This document shows, piece after piece, positions 34,150 through 42,830 of a DNA stretch of 64,000 nucleotides. Below the pieces are notes generated by a model, which worked only from the letters and a program-made list of their open reading frames with translations, searched no databases and was not told where the DNA came from. The translations under genes were made by a program, and so were the position numbers. The stretch comes from Actomonas aquatica (GTDB lineage: Bacteria; Verrucomicrobiota; Verrucomicrobiia; Opitutales; Opitutaceae): contig NZ_CP139781.1 in the NCBI RefSeq assembly GCF_019679435.2, forward strand, positions 5,514,001 through 5,578,000. The letters run 5' to 3'. How positions within the stretch are numbered: position 1 is the stretch's first letter; each line of letters begins with the position of its first letter.

Positions 34150-34674
34150 CTAGGCGAGGCCCTCGTGAGCGAGGTATTTGGCGATGCGTCGCATGCCGTT
34201 GCCGATCTGCGATTCGACGGTGTTTTCCGAGATGCCGAGGTGCGCAGCGATCTCCTTTTGGGAGAGGCCGTAGATCTTGCGCAGGGTGAGAACCTGGCGG
34301 CACTTGTCGGGCAGCGATTGAATGGCGGCGGTGAGGAGTTCGAGTTCTTGATTGCGGGCGGCGGCTTCGGAAGGTGAAGGCTCCGTATCAAAGACGGGCA
34401 AGTCGGCGATTTCCGCCATATATTCCATCGGGGCAATGCGATGGCGGCGCAATTGGTCGATGGCGAGGTTGCGGGCAGTGGTGTAGAGCATCGCCTGAGG
34501 CGAGGTGACATGGCCAAACACGCGCTCGCGCCAGACACGGGTGATCGTCTCCTGCACGATGTTGTCCGCATCGATGATCGAGGGGTAGCGTCCTTGCAGC
34601 CAGCGACGCAGCGGCTCGGTGTGAGCCACCAGTTCTTCGCGAAACCAGCGGTCTTTATCGGGAGCAGAGGGCAT
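34150..34674 (-). CDS. ECF sigma factor, FecI-like
   Basis: A 174-residue RNA polymerase sigma factor of the extracytoplasmic-function group. Region 2 is visible as YPSIIDADNIVQETITRVW and AMLYTTARNLAIDQLRRHR, and region 4 as IQSLPDKCRQVLTLRKIYGL and SQKEIAAHLGISENTVESQI. The size equals FecI-type proteins and there is no extra C-terminal domain, in contrast to the sigma/TonB fusion at 16252. It forms a two-gene operon with the FecR-like gene and probably transcribes the receptor gene downstream. Confidence 0.93.
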   Translation of the reverse strand: MPSAPDKDRWFREELVAHTEPLRRWLQGRYPSIIDADNIVQETITRVWRERVFGHVTSPQAMLYTTARNLAIDQLRRHRIAPMEYMAEIADLPVFDTEPSPSEAAARNQELELLTAAIQSLPDKCRQVLTLRKIYGLSQKEIAAHLGISENTVESQIGNGMRRIAKYLAHEGLA

Positions 34675-34773
34675 GTGAAAGCTGCTTCGATGAGACGCGG
34701 GTGGACTGGGACCGTCGAGGGGATTCCCCGGGTGAAGCGCGGGGAATCAGTCAATCAATCGACCAGTGTTCTA

Positions 34774-35385
34774 TCAGCGGGTGGAAGGCACGGTGGCTGC
34801 GACCAATGGCGGTATCGCGCTGGGGGCGGTCACGCGGCGCTGGCGCACCATGATGATGAACTCCTGCGGGGTATCGGCCTGGATGCGAACCGCCACGGTG
34901 TGATGGTGATCATCGTCGCGGCGGAAGGTGATGTTTTCGAAAAACCACGTGTTGCCGGTGTGAGCGAGCAGACGATGGCGTTCATAACCGTCGCGCGGTT
35001 CGACGCCGTGAAATTCCGGCGTGAAGTGTTTTACCCGATATTCGAGGGTGCCGTCGATTTCGACGAAGGTATTGGCTTCGCTGAAGAGGAATCCGCCGCT
35101 CGGAGTCCAGCCGCGGGCGAACCCCGGGAGTTGGCCGGCGGCGGCGGGAAAAACGTAGGCCTCCTGATGGTTGTCGTCCAAAGCCCCCTGCCAGGCGCCG
35201 ACCAGCCAAGCGAGATCGGCGAGAGTGGCTGGAGGCGGGATCGCCGGGGCGTCGGCGGCGCGCAGCACTTCGGGGGATTCAAAGGCGCCGGCGTCGTGCG
35301 CGACGGGGTCGTCGGCGCGCACGCTAGCGACGGCGACCAGGAGGATTAACGGGAGGTGTTGAGTGAGGAGGCGGGTAAGTTTCAT
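34774..35385 (-). CDS. exported DUF6265-like protein
   Basis: About 203 residues with a signal peptide (LTRLLTQHLPLILLVAVASVRA). The mature part contains LAWLVGAWQG followed by LPGFARGWTPSGGFLFSEAN, LEYRVKHFTPEFHGVEPRDG and FENITFRRDDDHHHTVAV, the order seen in the lipocalin-like DUF6265 family. Function of that family is unknown. An in-frame ATG nine bases upstream is an equally possible start. There is no clear operon partner: the sigma gene downstream begins 100 bp away and the PAS gene lies upstream with 68 bp between. Confidence 0.75.
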   Translation of the reverse strand: MKLTRLLTQHLPLILLVAVASVRADDPVAHDAGAFESPEVLRAADAPAIPPPATLADLAWLVGAWQGALDDNHQEAYVFPAAAGQLPGFARGWTPSGGFLFSEANTFVEIDGTLEYRVKHFTPEFHGVEPRDGYERHRLLAHTGNTWFFENITFRRDDDHHHTVAVRIQADTPQEFIIMVRQRRVTAPSAIPPLVAATVPSTR

Positions 35386-35453
35386 CGCCGCCATTTTAGG
35401 GGTGGAAACGGCACGGGTCGTCCGAGCCGTTCGGACCGAACGTCCGGCCCGGC

Positions 35454-36146
35454 CTATTGGGACTCAACATCCTGTCCGCGTCGCGAACGCGTCTCGGTCG
35501 CGATGGTTTCCCGAAACTCCGCCATGAAGCGATCGGCACAATCGGGGCAGATCCCGTGGGAGAACTCGGCCTCAGAGTGTTCGCTGATGTAGGCCTCCAG
35601 TTGAGTCCAATAACCTCCGTCGTCGCGGATTTTTTTACACGAGGCGCAGATGGGCAAAAAGCCGCTCAACGTTTTTACCTGGTTGAGGGCATCGCGCAGC
35701 TCCTCGAGGAGTTGGTCGCGCTCCGCTTCGACCAGTTTGCGATCGGTGATGTCCAGAATCACTCCGCTCCAGATTTCCTGGCCCTCAAGGAAGCGGGTGC
35801 CGGGTCGGGAGGTGAGTTGCATCCACTTGGTGCGGCCAGAGGGGAGAACTATTCTGATCTCGGATTGAAAGCCCCGGCCGGATCTGCGAGCGGCGAAATC
35901 CTCCGACTGCAGGCGGTTCAGGTCGTCTTCATGCACCAATGCCCACAGCCGTCGACTGTCGGCCATGATGCTCTCGGCGGAGAGTTCAAACATGTCGGCA
36001 CATTGCGGGCTGATGTAGGTGAAACAACTGCGTCCATCGGGCCAAAGCACGTAGTCGTAGACTGCGCAGGGCAGGGTGCTGATCAGCTGCTCGTGGTGTC
36101 GGGTGTGTTCAGGCAGGGGAGAAAAAACAGGAGGCGAAACAGACAT
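35454..36146 (-). CDS. PAS-domain protein with C-terminal paired-cysteine segment
   Basis: About 230 residues. A single PAS/PAC domain (about residues 20-135: YDYVLWPDGRSCFTYISPQC, LVHEDDLNRLQSEDF, RTKWMQLTSRP, GVILDITDRK) is followed by a short coiled coil (LVEAERDQLLEELRDALNQV) and a C-terminal part with CASCKKIRDDGGYW and GICPDC. That CxxC...CxxC end is common after PAS or receiver domains in sensor proteins and may bind a metal or form a dimer. There is no kinase, cyclase or DNA-binding domain, so it may be a partner of another regulator. The 3' end is 68 bp from the DUF6265 gene; the membrane AraC gene ends 34 bp upstream. Confidence 0.8.
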   Translation of the reverse strand: MSVSPPVFSPLPEHTRHHEQLISTLPCAVYDYVLWPDGRSCFTYISPQCADMFELSAESIMADSRRLWALVHEDDLNRLQSEDFAARRSGRGFQSEIRIVLPSGRTKWMQLTSRPGTRFLEGQEIWSGVILDITDRKLVEAERDQLLEELRDALNQVKTLSGFLPICASCKKIRDDGGYWTQLEAYISEHSEAEFSHGICPDCADRFMAEFRETIATETRSRRGQDVESQ

Positions 36147-36180
36147 CACAATACTATGCGGAATAAGGGGCCCGACGGGG

Positions 36181-37296
36181 TCAGTCGGTTTGACGTCGGT
36201 AGGCGCTGGGAGTTTGGCCGGTATGGCGCTTGAACGCGGTATTGAAGGTGGATTTAGCGTTGAAACCGACGGCGAGAGCGATCTCCAGCACCGTGGTGTT
36301 GGGCTCTTCGCGGAGACGTTGGCGGGCGTCTTCGATACGGCGTAGATTGATCAGATCGTAGAACGTGGAGCCGAGTGCCTGGTTGATGGTTTGGGAAACA
36401 TAGTGGGGCTTCTCACCGATGATACGACTGAGGGTGCGGAGGTTGAGCTGGCAGTCGTGATGGAGCCGTTGATCGGCGAAGGCGGAGTCGAGTTTGCGGC
36501 GAATGCGATCAACGTGGGCCGATTCCAGGGCAGATTTGGCGTATTTGCACGGCAGCGCAGTTGCTTCCGTCGGTGCCGTGGAGACGTCCGCGAGCGGGTG
36601 AAACTCGCGGCGGACGATCAGGTAGAGCGCCCCGACCGTCACGCTCACGTCGACCAACGCAAAAAGAGCCACCCACTCGACGGGAGCGTGGGTGGCGCAT
36701 TGGGCGGTGCGGAGAATGGCCAGGCCCCAGGTGGTGGCGACGATGATCACGGGCAAATGCAGCCAGGCGCGGCCCGGGCTGGGCGTGGCGCGGCGGAGCA
36801 GCTCGCGGGTGCGGCGCAGGTAATACGGGGCCTGGAGGGTGAACAGACCGATGCAGATGAGCATGGCCTCGTGCAGGTAGGCATAGTGCCACGGGCGTGA
36901 CGGGCTGGCGGGGTTGGCCCAAGTGGTGCCGGCGTGCGCATTGGCGATCACCGGCAGCGCGCACAGGACTCCGACCGCGATGACAGCGAAATGGGGCCAC
37001 GCGAGGTCGCGCAGCCGCGGGGTTTCGCCGGTGACGGTCTCGCGCAGGGCCAACCATAGCAACGGGGCGGTGAGCAGCGATGTGACGAGCAGCAGGCCGA
37101 GCCAAAGTGATTTGTAAGGCGTGGCGGGATGAGCGGTGAGCAGCTCCAAGGCGAAGCCCAAGGCCTCAAAACCGAGGTAGAGGGTGAAGATCCGTAACGG
37201 TCGGCCGGTGCGCGTCAGGCGTTGGCTCAACAGGCCGGAGCAGAAAACGCAGAGGGCCAGCGCGATGGAATACAGCGAGGGTTGCAGGCCAGCCAT
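36181..37296 (-). CDS. membrane-bound AraC-family transcriptional regulator
   Basis: A 371-residue regulator. The N-terminal half has about seven transmembrane helices (LYSIALALCVFCSGLLS, SLWLGLLLVTSLLTAPLLWL, PHFAVIAVGVLCALPVI, LPVIIVATTWGLAIL), and the C-terminal 110 residues form an AraC DNA-binding domain with two helix-turn-helix motifs (LNLRTLSRIIGEKPHYVSQT, VLEIALAVGFNAKSTFNTAF, then RHTGQTPSAYRR). This 7TM-AraC layout is known in Bacteroidota and Verrucomicrobiota; the signal is unknown. The ATG at 37296 opens the first membrane helix; the longer upstream frame is unlikely. Confidence 0.9.
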   Translation of the reverse strand: MAGLQPSLYSIALALCVFCSGLLSQRLTRTGRPLRIFTLYLGFEALGFALELLTAHPATPYKSLWLGLLLVTSLLTAPLLWLALRETVTGETPRLRDLAWPHFAVIAVGVLCALPVIANAHAGTTWANPASPSRPWHYAYLHEAMLICIGLFTLQAPYYLRRTRELLRRATPSPGRAWLHLPVIIVATTWGLAILRTAQCATHAPVEWVALFALVDVSVTVGALYLIVRREFHPLADVSTAPTEATALPCKYAKSALESAHVDRIRRKLDSAFADQRLHHDCQLNLRTLSRIIGEKPHYVSQTINQALGSTFYDLINLRRIEDARQRLREEPNTTVLEIALAVGFNAKSTFNTAFKRHTGQTPSAYRRQTD

Positions 37297-37498
37297 GGCG
37301 CGAAGCGTGCGCTTCAATCGGGACTTGGCAATGCCACGGTGGCGAGTGCTGACAGGGCGGTCGCGGGTAGCGGGTGCTCGATGGTGAGGAACAAAAGCGC
37401 GGCGGGGGAGGGCGGCAGTGAAGGCGCAGGTGGGGGTTGGAGCTGGCGCCGAGTGGCAGTGGCGGAATGTGTCGCCATGCACGGTCGGTGCGGATGAG

Positions 37499-38245
37499 AT
37501 GAGTCCCATGGCTTGGCGTATTCTGATCGTGGTGCTGGTGCTCTACGGCGTGTTGCTGGTGGGGGTGGCGATGGGGCAGCGATCGCTGCTGTATTACCCC
37601 ACACATTACGACATCGAAGGTCCGTTGGGACCGTGGCGGGTGGGAGGGGAGGCAATCGGATTCGCCCGCGAAGTTGCCGCCCCGCGAGAGGTGTGGCTGA
37701 TGTTGCACGGGAACGGCGGACAGGCGGCGCAGCGGGGTTACGTGCTGGAGCATGTGGCCGAGGAGGCAGCGGTGTTTGTGTTGGAGTATCCAGGTTATGG
37801 CGACCGAGCAGGAAAACCATCGCGCGAAAGCATCAATGCCGCAGCGCAGGCGGCGTGGTTGACCTTGCGGAAACGATTTCCGGGTGTGCCCATGGGCGTG
37901 ATCGGCGAGTCCATCGGCACGGGGCCGGCCTGTGAATTGGCCGGCGTGGCGGAGCCGCCGGACAAAATCGTGTTGTGGACGCCGTATGACCGCTTGGTCG
38001 ACGTGGCCAAGGAGCGCTTTCGCTGGTTGCCGGTAGGTCTGCTGTTGCGGGACAAGTGGGACAATGGCGCGGCGCTGCAGGCTTACGGCGGGGCGGTGGA
38101 AATTTACGCGGCGAAGCAGGATGAAGTGATACCGATCCAACACGCGCGGCGCCTGCATGAGCGGGTGCCGGCGGCACGCTGGATTGAAATGGAGGGCGGG
38201 CACAACTCCTGGCGGTGGGAAGGTGTCCTGAGGGTGGATGACTGA
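37499..38245 (+). CDS. membrane-anchored alpha/beta hydrolase
   Basis: About 248 residues. An N-terminal hydrophobic segment (MAWRILIVVLVLYGVLLVGVA) anchors or exports the protein. The alpha/beta-hydrolase core shows the oxyanion-hole motif LHGNGG, the lid-side EYPGYGDRAGKPS, the nucleophile elbow GVIGESIGTG (Ser in GES), an acid in AKQDEVIP and the catalytic His in EGGHNSW. It belongs to the FrsA/BEM46-like serine hydrolases; the substrate is unknown. Two ATGs nine bases apart (37499, 37508) could start it. It is divergent from the AraC regulator and is followed after 53 bp by a MOSC gene. Confidence 0.88.
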   Translation: MSPMAWRILIVVLVLYGVLLVGVAMGQRSLLYYPTHYDIEGPLGPWRVGGEAIGFAREVAAPREVWLMLHGNGGQAAQRGYVLEHVAEEAAVFVLEYPGYGDRAGKPSRESINAAAQAAWLTLRKRFPGVPMGVIGESIGTGPACELAGVAEPPDKIVLWTPYDRLVDVAKERFRWLPVGLLLRDKWDNGAALQAYGGAVEIYAAKQDEVIPIQHARRLHERVPAARWIEMEGGHNSWRWEGVLRVDD

Positions 38246-38298
38246 GCGCAAAAGGGTTGCGGGCGGCGACCGCATGGCCGTTTTAGGGGCGAGCGACC

Positions 38299-38844
38299 AT
38301 GAACGAATCCCTGCACCTCGACCCTGATCAACTGGAAGCCGGCCTACCCAAAGTGGAAGCGGCGCCCTTGGATGGGGGCTTGCTGGAAATGATCGTGCGC
38401 CGGCCGGCGACCGATGAACGCGAGGTGCTGACGGAGGCGACGTTGAGTCCGGCGGTCGGGCTGGAGGGCGACAACTGGTCGTTGGGAAAGGCGAATCCCG
38501 AATGTCAGCTCACTTTGATGAACGCTCGGGCAGCACAACTGGTCGCGCGTTCGCGGGAGCGTTGGCCGTTGGCGGGGGATCAGCTCTACGTGGATCTCAA
38601 TATCGGTGACGTGAATCTGCCGCCCGGCACGCGCCTTGCCATCGGGGCCGAGGCGGTCGTGGAGGTGACAGCCGAGCCGCACACGGGTTGTTCGAAGTTT
38701 GTGGCTCGTTTCGGCCTGCCCGCGATGGAGTTTGTCAATTCGCCGGAAGGGCGGGCGCTCAACCTGCGCGGGATCAACGCCAAGGTCATCACCGGTGGTG
38801 TGGTGCGCGTCGGCGATGTCGTGACGAAGATCAGTGCCACGTGA
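38299..38844 (+). CDS. MOSC-domain protein
   Basis: A 181-residue stand-alone MOSC protein, related to the C-terminal domain of molybdenum-cofactor sulfurase and to YiiM-type proteins that handle Moco-bound sulfur or N-hydroxylated compounds. The key features are the GLEGD segment near residue 54, LNIGDVNLPPGTRLAIG, the conserved cysteine in EPHTGCSKF, and GRALNLRGINAKVITGG, the typical end. Its stop overlaps the convergent GT-C gene by 14 nt. No other Moco gene is adjacent. Confidence 0.88.
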   Translation: MNESLHLDPDQLEAGLPKVEAAPLDGGLLEMIVRRPATDEREVLTEATLSPAVGLEGDNWSLGKANPECQLTLMNARAAQLVARSRERWPLAGDQLYVDLNIGDVNLPPGTRLAIGAEAVVEVTAEPHTGCSKFVARFGLPAMEFVNSPEGRALNLRGINAKVITGGVVRVGDVVTKISAT

Positions 38845-41716
38845 TGGTGAGCTGGCCAATCATCACACCCAGCTCGCGGCGGTCGTGGGAATTCGGATCA
38901 AAGGTCGGACTGCGCAATTCGAGTGAAGCGACGTGATCGGCGATCGGGGCGGACGGCAGGGAGAGTTCCAGCTGGTCGGGCGCGTGATCGAGTTGGAACG
39001 TCTGGAGGCGATGACCCTCCCACCAGATTTCAAGCTCGGTGCCGTCGCGTGGCACGCCTGCTATCGGCACGGTGAGTTGGCGCGGAATCGCGTTCGGCGG
39101 AAGCTCGATTTCGAAGTGACCAAAACCATTGGTCCATCGTGCCGGCTCACCGTGAATCGGTTCGATGGGATGCAGGCCATAGCTTTTCACGTAAGGATTC
39201 CGACCGAACCCGAAGACCATGCGCGCCTGTGCGCCCGGCGGACGGAAGCTGAAAACGATTCCGCCCAATCGCACGCCGAGCTCCCGGTGATCCGTGGATT
39301 CCGGCGCGAAATCAGAGGGACGAAAGGTGCTGCTGTGCACGCTGATTTCGTGGTGCGACCGGGTCCAATCCACGTCGGTGAGGTCCAGCGGCAATACCCC
39401 GCCTTCGGCGGGGATCGCAGCCTCGAAAGCCGTGTGCTCGTCGATCGTGACCTTCACCGCAGCACCGTCGGGCGAAGTTGCCATGATATCGAGAAACGCC
39501 CGCTGCGGAGGTGAGGGGAAGGCCCACGGCACGTCCAGGCGGGCGGTGGGGCCGGTGGTCCAGCGGAAGGGGATCTCGTCCACGTATTCCTGGCCGGCGA
39601 ACCCTGATTCAGGCACCCCGTAGATGGGATTGGCGCCAAGCCGCACTTCGGCGGCGTGGGGGTCGATGCCGACGCCGCCGGGGCCGAGCACGGAGAGGAA
39701 GGCGGTGCGTCGGCGGAGCTTAAGTTCGCGCGGCGGTGGCTCCGTGGTGCGCAGCAGGTTGGGATGCACCAGCTCGAAACGACGGGCATCGCGGAGTGGG
39801 TTCGCCACCATCGGCGTGGGACTCAGGAGCATTACCGTGCGACCGCGGCTTTGCTCCAAATTGATGAGTTGTTTCAGGCGCTCGGCTTGCACCGGGTCCT
39901 CCGGACGAGCACGCAGGGTTTGCACCTGTTCCACCAATTGGATCGGTCCCAAAATGGGTTTGCGCACCGTGGCCACGACGAGGGCGTGGCGCGGGATCTC
40001 GCGCTTGATCGATTGAATGAAGGCGACCGCCTCGCCGTTGAGCCGGGCAAAGCCGAGTGGATACATCGACCAGCCGACCCAGGCGAAGATCGCCACCCCG
40101 GCGAGGCTCGCGAGAATCGGGCGCCAACGCGGGCGCGGCACGGCAGCGACAGTGCCCTGCAGGCCGAGCGTGGCCAGCAACACCATGCCGGGAAGGATCA
40201 CCGGCACGAAGCGGCGGATCTTCCAAATGTGGTCGGTGCTGATGTAGGGATTATACAAATACAACAGAGTGCAGGCGGCCCAGAGCGCGAGGAATGGGGC
40301 CCAGTTCCACTCCCGGTCCACAAAGGTCCGGCGCAGGGCGAGGCACAGGCCGACCAGCATGAACGCGATCGCCGGCGGCGAGAGGTAGGCGGCGAGATCG
40401 CGCAAGCTGTTCTCGCGGTAGTCCCGTCCCTCCCAACCGATGCTCTCAGCAAACTGGGCAAAGGGTTCGATGTGCGGGCGGATCCACCACGCGTAGAGGG
40501 CGAGCAACACCAGCACCGCGGAGAGGGCGGTGATGAGGCGGGGCGCGCGCAGCAGCGCATCCAGCGATTCGCGGAGTCGGCGCGGCAGGGGCAGCCAGGC
40601 AACGACGGTGAAAGCGGTCGCAATGCCGAGCATGGCAGCCAGACGGCCACTGAAGTCGTGGTAGTAGCCGGGCGAGGTGAGGAAACCGTAACCGAAAGCG
40701 AGGGCCCCGAGCACCACGCCGATCGTCGCGCCGGCGCGGGCGAGCTGGCGGCAGGTGGTGGCGCTGTGATCGCTGCGGGGTTGTTGCGCCGACCAGGCGT
40801 CGAAGGCGCAGAGACCGAGCAGCACCAGGTAAGCGTCGATGCGCACAAAGGTGCAGGTGGCGATGAGCGCGTGCGCGAGCACGCCGAGACCCACCTGACG
40901 ACGAGTGAACGCCTGGTGCAGCAGGATGAGTCCGCCGAGCAGCCAGGTTTGCGTTATCACCTCACTGAGCGTGATGCGGGCGATCCAGATTTGCGCGAGA
41001 TTCAGGCTGAAGAGCGCGGTGGCAAACCAGGCCCACCGGGACGCGAACAGGCGGCGCGCGAACTCGTAAAACAGGAGCGTATTGAGGGCGGCGAGCAGCG
41101 GATTGAAGAGGAACATTCCCAGAAAGCCGCCCCCGCCGAAGGCCTGGGCCAGCGTGATCGCAAAGGTGGGTGGGAATTGAAAGTAGATGTTCTCCTGCGT
41201 GGCATCGAAGAAGTAACCACCGGCCTGCGCCCCGGAGATCAACATGCTGTTTTCCGGGACGAACAGATCGGCATAGGGCGGCGCGGCGCGGAGGTCTCCT
41301 GTGCGGGCGATATGGGCGGCGTGGTTGGAGTAAACGCCCTGATCGCGTCCGCTGAAGATGCTCTCGTTGCGGTAGAGACCGTGCCAGGCGAAGATCAGCG
41401 CGGCGACGAGCAACAGGACGGTGTCGGTCCGGGCCCATACCGGACGTAGCTCGCGGTAAAGCCGCGGGAGGCAGGCAGCGGTGAGGGTCCAGCCCGCCAC
41501 ACCGAATAGCACCGGTTTGAAGGCGCCCACCCAGGCAGCAACGAAGAGCAGGGGCCAGGTGAGCACCAGCCCGACGGTAAATCCGAGCGTGGCGAGGACG
41601 ATGACCGGCAGCGTGGTGGCGGTATCCAGTTTGGCACGACGCAGGAGCAGGAGGCCGAGCACGGCGATGCCAGGAAAATAACCAAAACCGAGTGAATGCT
41701 GGATGAGCGAACCCAT
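38831..41716 (-). CDS. large polytopic GT-C-type membrane protein with beta-rich C-terminus
   Basis: About 961 residues. The N-terminal 570 residues contain roughly a dozen transmembrane helices with a first loop GRDQGVYSNHAAHIARTGDL, which has the acidic residue after TM1 seen in GT-C glycosyltransferases, and NPYISTDHIWKIRRFVPVIL, matching the pattern of lipid-linked sugar transferases (ArnT/PMT-like). The C-terminal 390 residues are soluble and beta-rich with duplicated sections (DHRELGVRLGGIVFSF and DRRELGVMIGQLTITW). The ATG at 41716 is used; the frame upstream runs into the divergent gene. A GT2 gene and a flippase-like gene lie divergent to it, suggesting a cell-surface glycan or glycolipid assembly locus. 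Donor and acceptor are unknown. Confidence 0.78.
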   Translation of the reverse strand: MGSLIQHSLGFGYFPGIAVLGLLLLRRAKLDTATTLPVIVLATLGFTVGLVLTWPLLFVAAWVGAFKPVLFGVAGWTLTAACLPRLYRELRPVWARTDTVLLLVAALIFAWHGLYRNESIFSGRDQGVYSNHAAHIARTGDLRAAPPYADLFVPENSMLISGAQAGGYFFDATQENIYFQFPPTFAITLAQAFGGGGFLGMFLFNPLLAALNTLLFYEFARRLFASRWAWFATALFSLNLAQIWIARITLSEVITQTWLLGGLILLHQAFTRRQVGLGVLAHALIATCTFVRIDAYLVLLGLCAFDAWSAQQPRSDHSATTCRQLARAGATIGVVLGALAFGYGFLTSPGYYHDFSGRLAAMLGIATAFTVVAWLPLPRRLRESLDALLRAPRLITALSAVLVLLALYAWWIRPHIEPFAQFAESIGWEGRDYRENSLRDLAAYLSPPAIAFMLVGLCLALRRTFVDREWNWAPFLALWAACTLLYLYNPYISTDHIWKIRRFVPVILPGMVLLATLGLQGTVAAVPRPRWRPILASLAGVAIFAWVGWSMYPLGFARLNGEAVAFIQSIKREIPRHALVVATVRKPILGPIQLVEQVQTLRARPEDPVQAERLKQLINLEQSRGRTVMLLSPTPMVANPLRDARRFELVHPNLLRTTEPPPRELKLRRRTAFLSVLGPGGVGIDPHAAEVRLGANPIYGVPESGFAGQEYVDEIPFRWTTGPTARLDVPWAFPSPPQRAFLDIMATSPDGAAVKVTIDEHTAFEAAIPAEGGVLPLDLTDVDWTRSHHEISVHSSTFRPSDFAPESTDHRELGVRLGGIVFSFRPPGAQARMVFGFGRNPYVKSYGLHPIEPIHGEPARWTNGFGHFEIELPPNAIPRQLTVPIAGVPRDGTELEIWWEGHRLQTFQLDHAPDQLELSLPSAPIADHVASLELRSPTFDPNSHDRRELGVMIGQLTITWH

Positions 41717-41806
41717 GAACGAAGAAGACGGATGAAGCGAAAGGCAGATCACGACGTATGAGGCGGGAAGCGTCGAGCGGGCTTTTCGCGCAGGAGGCTT
41801 ATTGCC

Positions 41807-42829
41807 ATGCGCGTTGACGATGGTTTGGTGGCGCTTGTGAAGCTCATCATCCAGATCCCCTGCTACAATGAAGCGGAGTCGCTGCCGGCTACGCTGGCGG
41901 ACCTGCCGCGCGAGGTTGAGGGAGTCGACGAGGTCGAGTGGTTGGTGATCGATGACGGCAGCAGCGATGACACGGCGGCGGTCGCGGCGTTGGAGGGCGT
42001 GGACCACGTGGTGAAGTTGCCGCGCAACATGGGATTGGCGCGGGCGTTTTCGGCCGGGCTGGCGGCGTGCGTGGAGCGCGGAGCCGACTTCATCGTGAAC
42101 ACGGATGCCGATAACCAATACAGCGCGGTCGATATCCCGAAGCTGGTGGCGCCGCTGCTGCGCGGTGAGGCCGACATCGTGATCGGGGCGCGCCCCATCG
42201 GCACGATCGAGCATTTTTCGCCGGTCAAGAAAGCCTTGCAGAAGTTCGGCAGCCAGGTGGCGCGCTCGCTCAGTCGCACGGAGGTGGCGGATGCGCCGAG
42301 CGGGTTCCGCGGTTTCACGCGGGAGTCGGCGCAGCGTCTCAACGTATTCAGCAGCTACACCTACACGCTGGAGACCATCATTCAGGCCGGGCAGAACGAC
42401 ATGGTGGTGTTGTCGGTGCCGGTGGGGGTGAATGGCAAGCAACGGCCCTCGCGGTTGGTAAAGAGCATTTTCTCCTACGTGAAGCGCTCGATGGTGACCA
42501 TGGTGCGCATCTTTATGATCTACCGGCCGGTGACCTTCTTTTTCACCATCGGCGCGGTCGTAGGCGGCGCGGGTCTGATCGGTGGGCTGCGCTTTCTTTA
42601 TTTTTTTGCGATCGGGCAGGGCAACGGCCACGTGCAGTCGGTCGTGCTGTCGGCGGTGCTGGTGGGCTCCGGGCTTTCGATGTGGGTGCTCGGGCTGTTG
42701 GCTGATTTGATTTCGGTGAACCGGCGTTTGTTGGAGAAGGCCAACTGGCGCATCGCGCGCCTGGAGGATCGATTGGCGGCCCGGGACGCGGCGGCCGCGG
42801 CGGAAGTGGCGAAATCCGAGGACTCGTGA
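41807..42829 (+). CDS. family 2 glycosyltransferase with C-terminal membrane helices
   Basis: A 340-residue GT2 enzyme of the dolichyl/undecaprenyl-phosphate mannose or glucose synthase type. Seen: IIQIPCYNEAESLP, VIDDGSSDDTA, NTDADNQYSAVDIPKLVAPL with the DxD-like metal site, and the SGFRGFTRESA segment. Two transmembrane helices follow at the C-terminus (about 245-270 and 285-308). It probably loads a sugar onto a polyprenyl phosphate at the inner membrane. An in-frame GTG ten codons inside may be the actual start because homologues begin near KLIIQIPCYNE. It is translated just before a flippase-like gene (1-nt spacing), and the GT-C protein that would use such a donor is divergent. Confidence 0.9.
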   Translation: MRVDDGLVALVKLIIQIPCYNEAESLPATLADLPREVEGVDEVEWLVIDDGSSDDTAAVAALEGVDHVVKLPRNMGLARAFSAGLAACVERGADFIVNTDADNQYSAVDIPKLVAPLLRGEADIVIGARPIGTIEHFSPVKKALQKFGSQVARSLSRTEVADAPSGFRGFTRESAQRLNVFSSYTYTLETIIQAGQNDMVVLSVPVGVNGKQRPSRLVKSIFSYVKRSMVTMVRIFMIYRPVTFFFTIGAVVGGAGLIGGLRFLYFFAIGQGNGHVQSVVLSAVLVGSGLSMWVLGLLADLISVNRRLLEKANWRIARLEDRLAARDAAAAAEVAKSEDS

Positions 42830-42830
42830 G

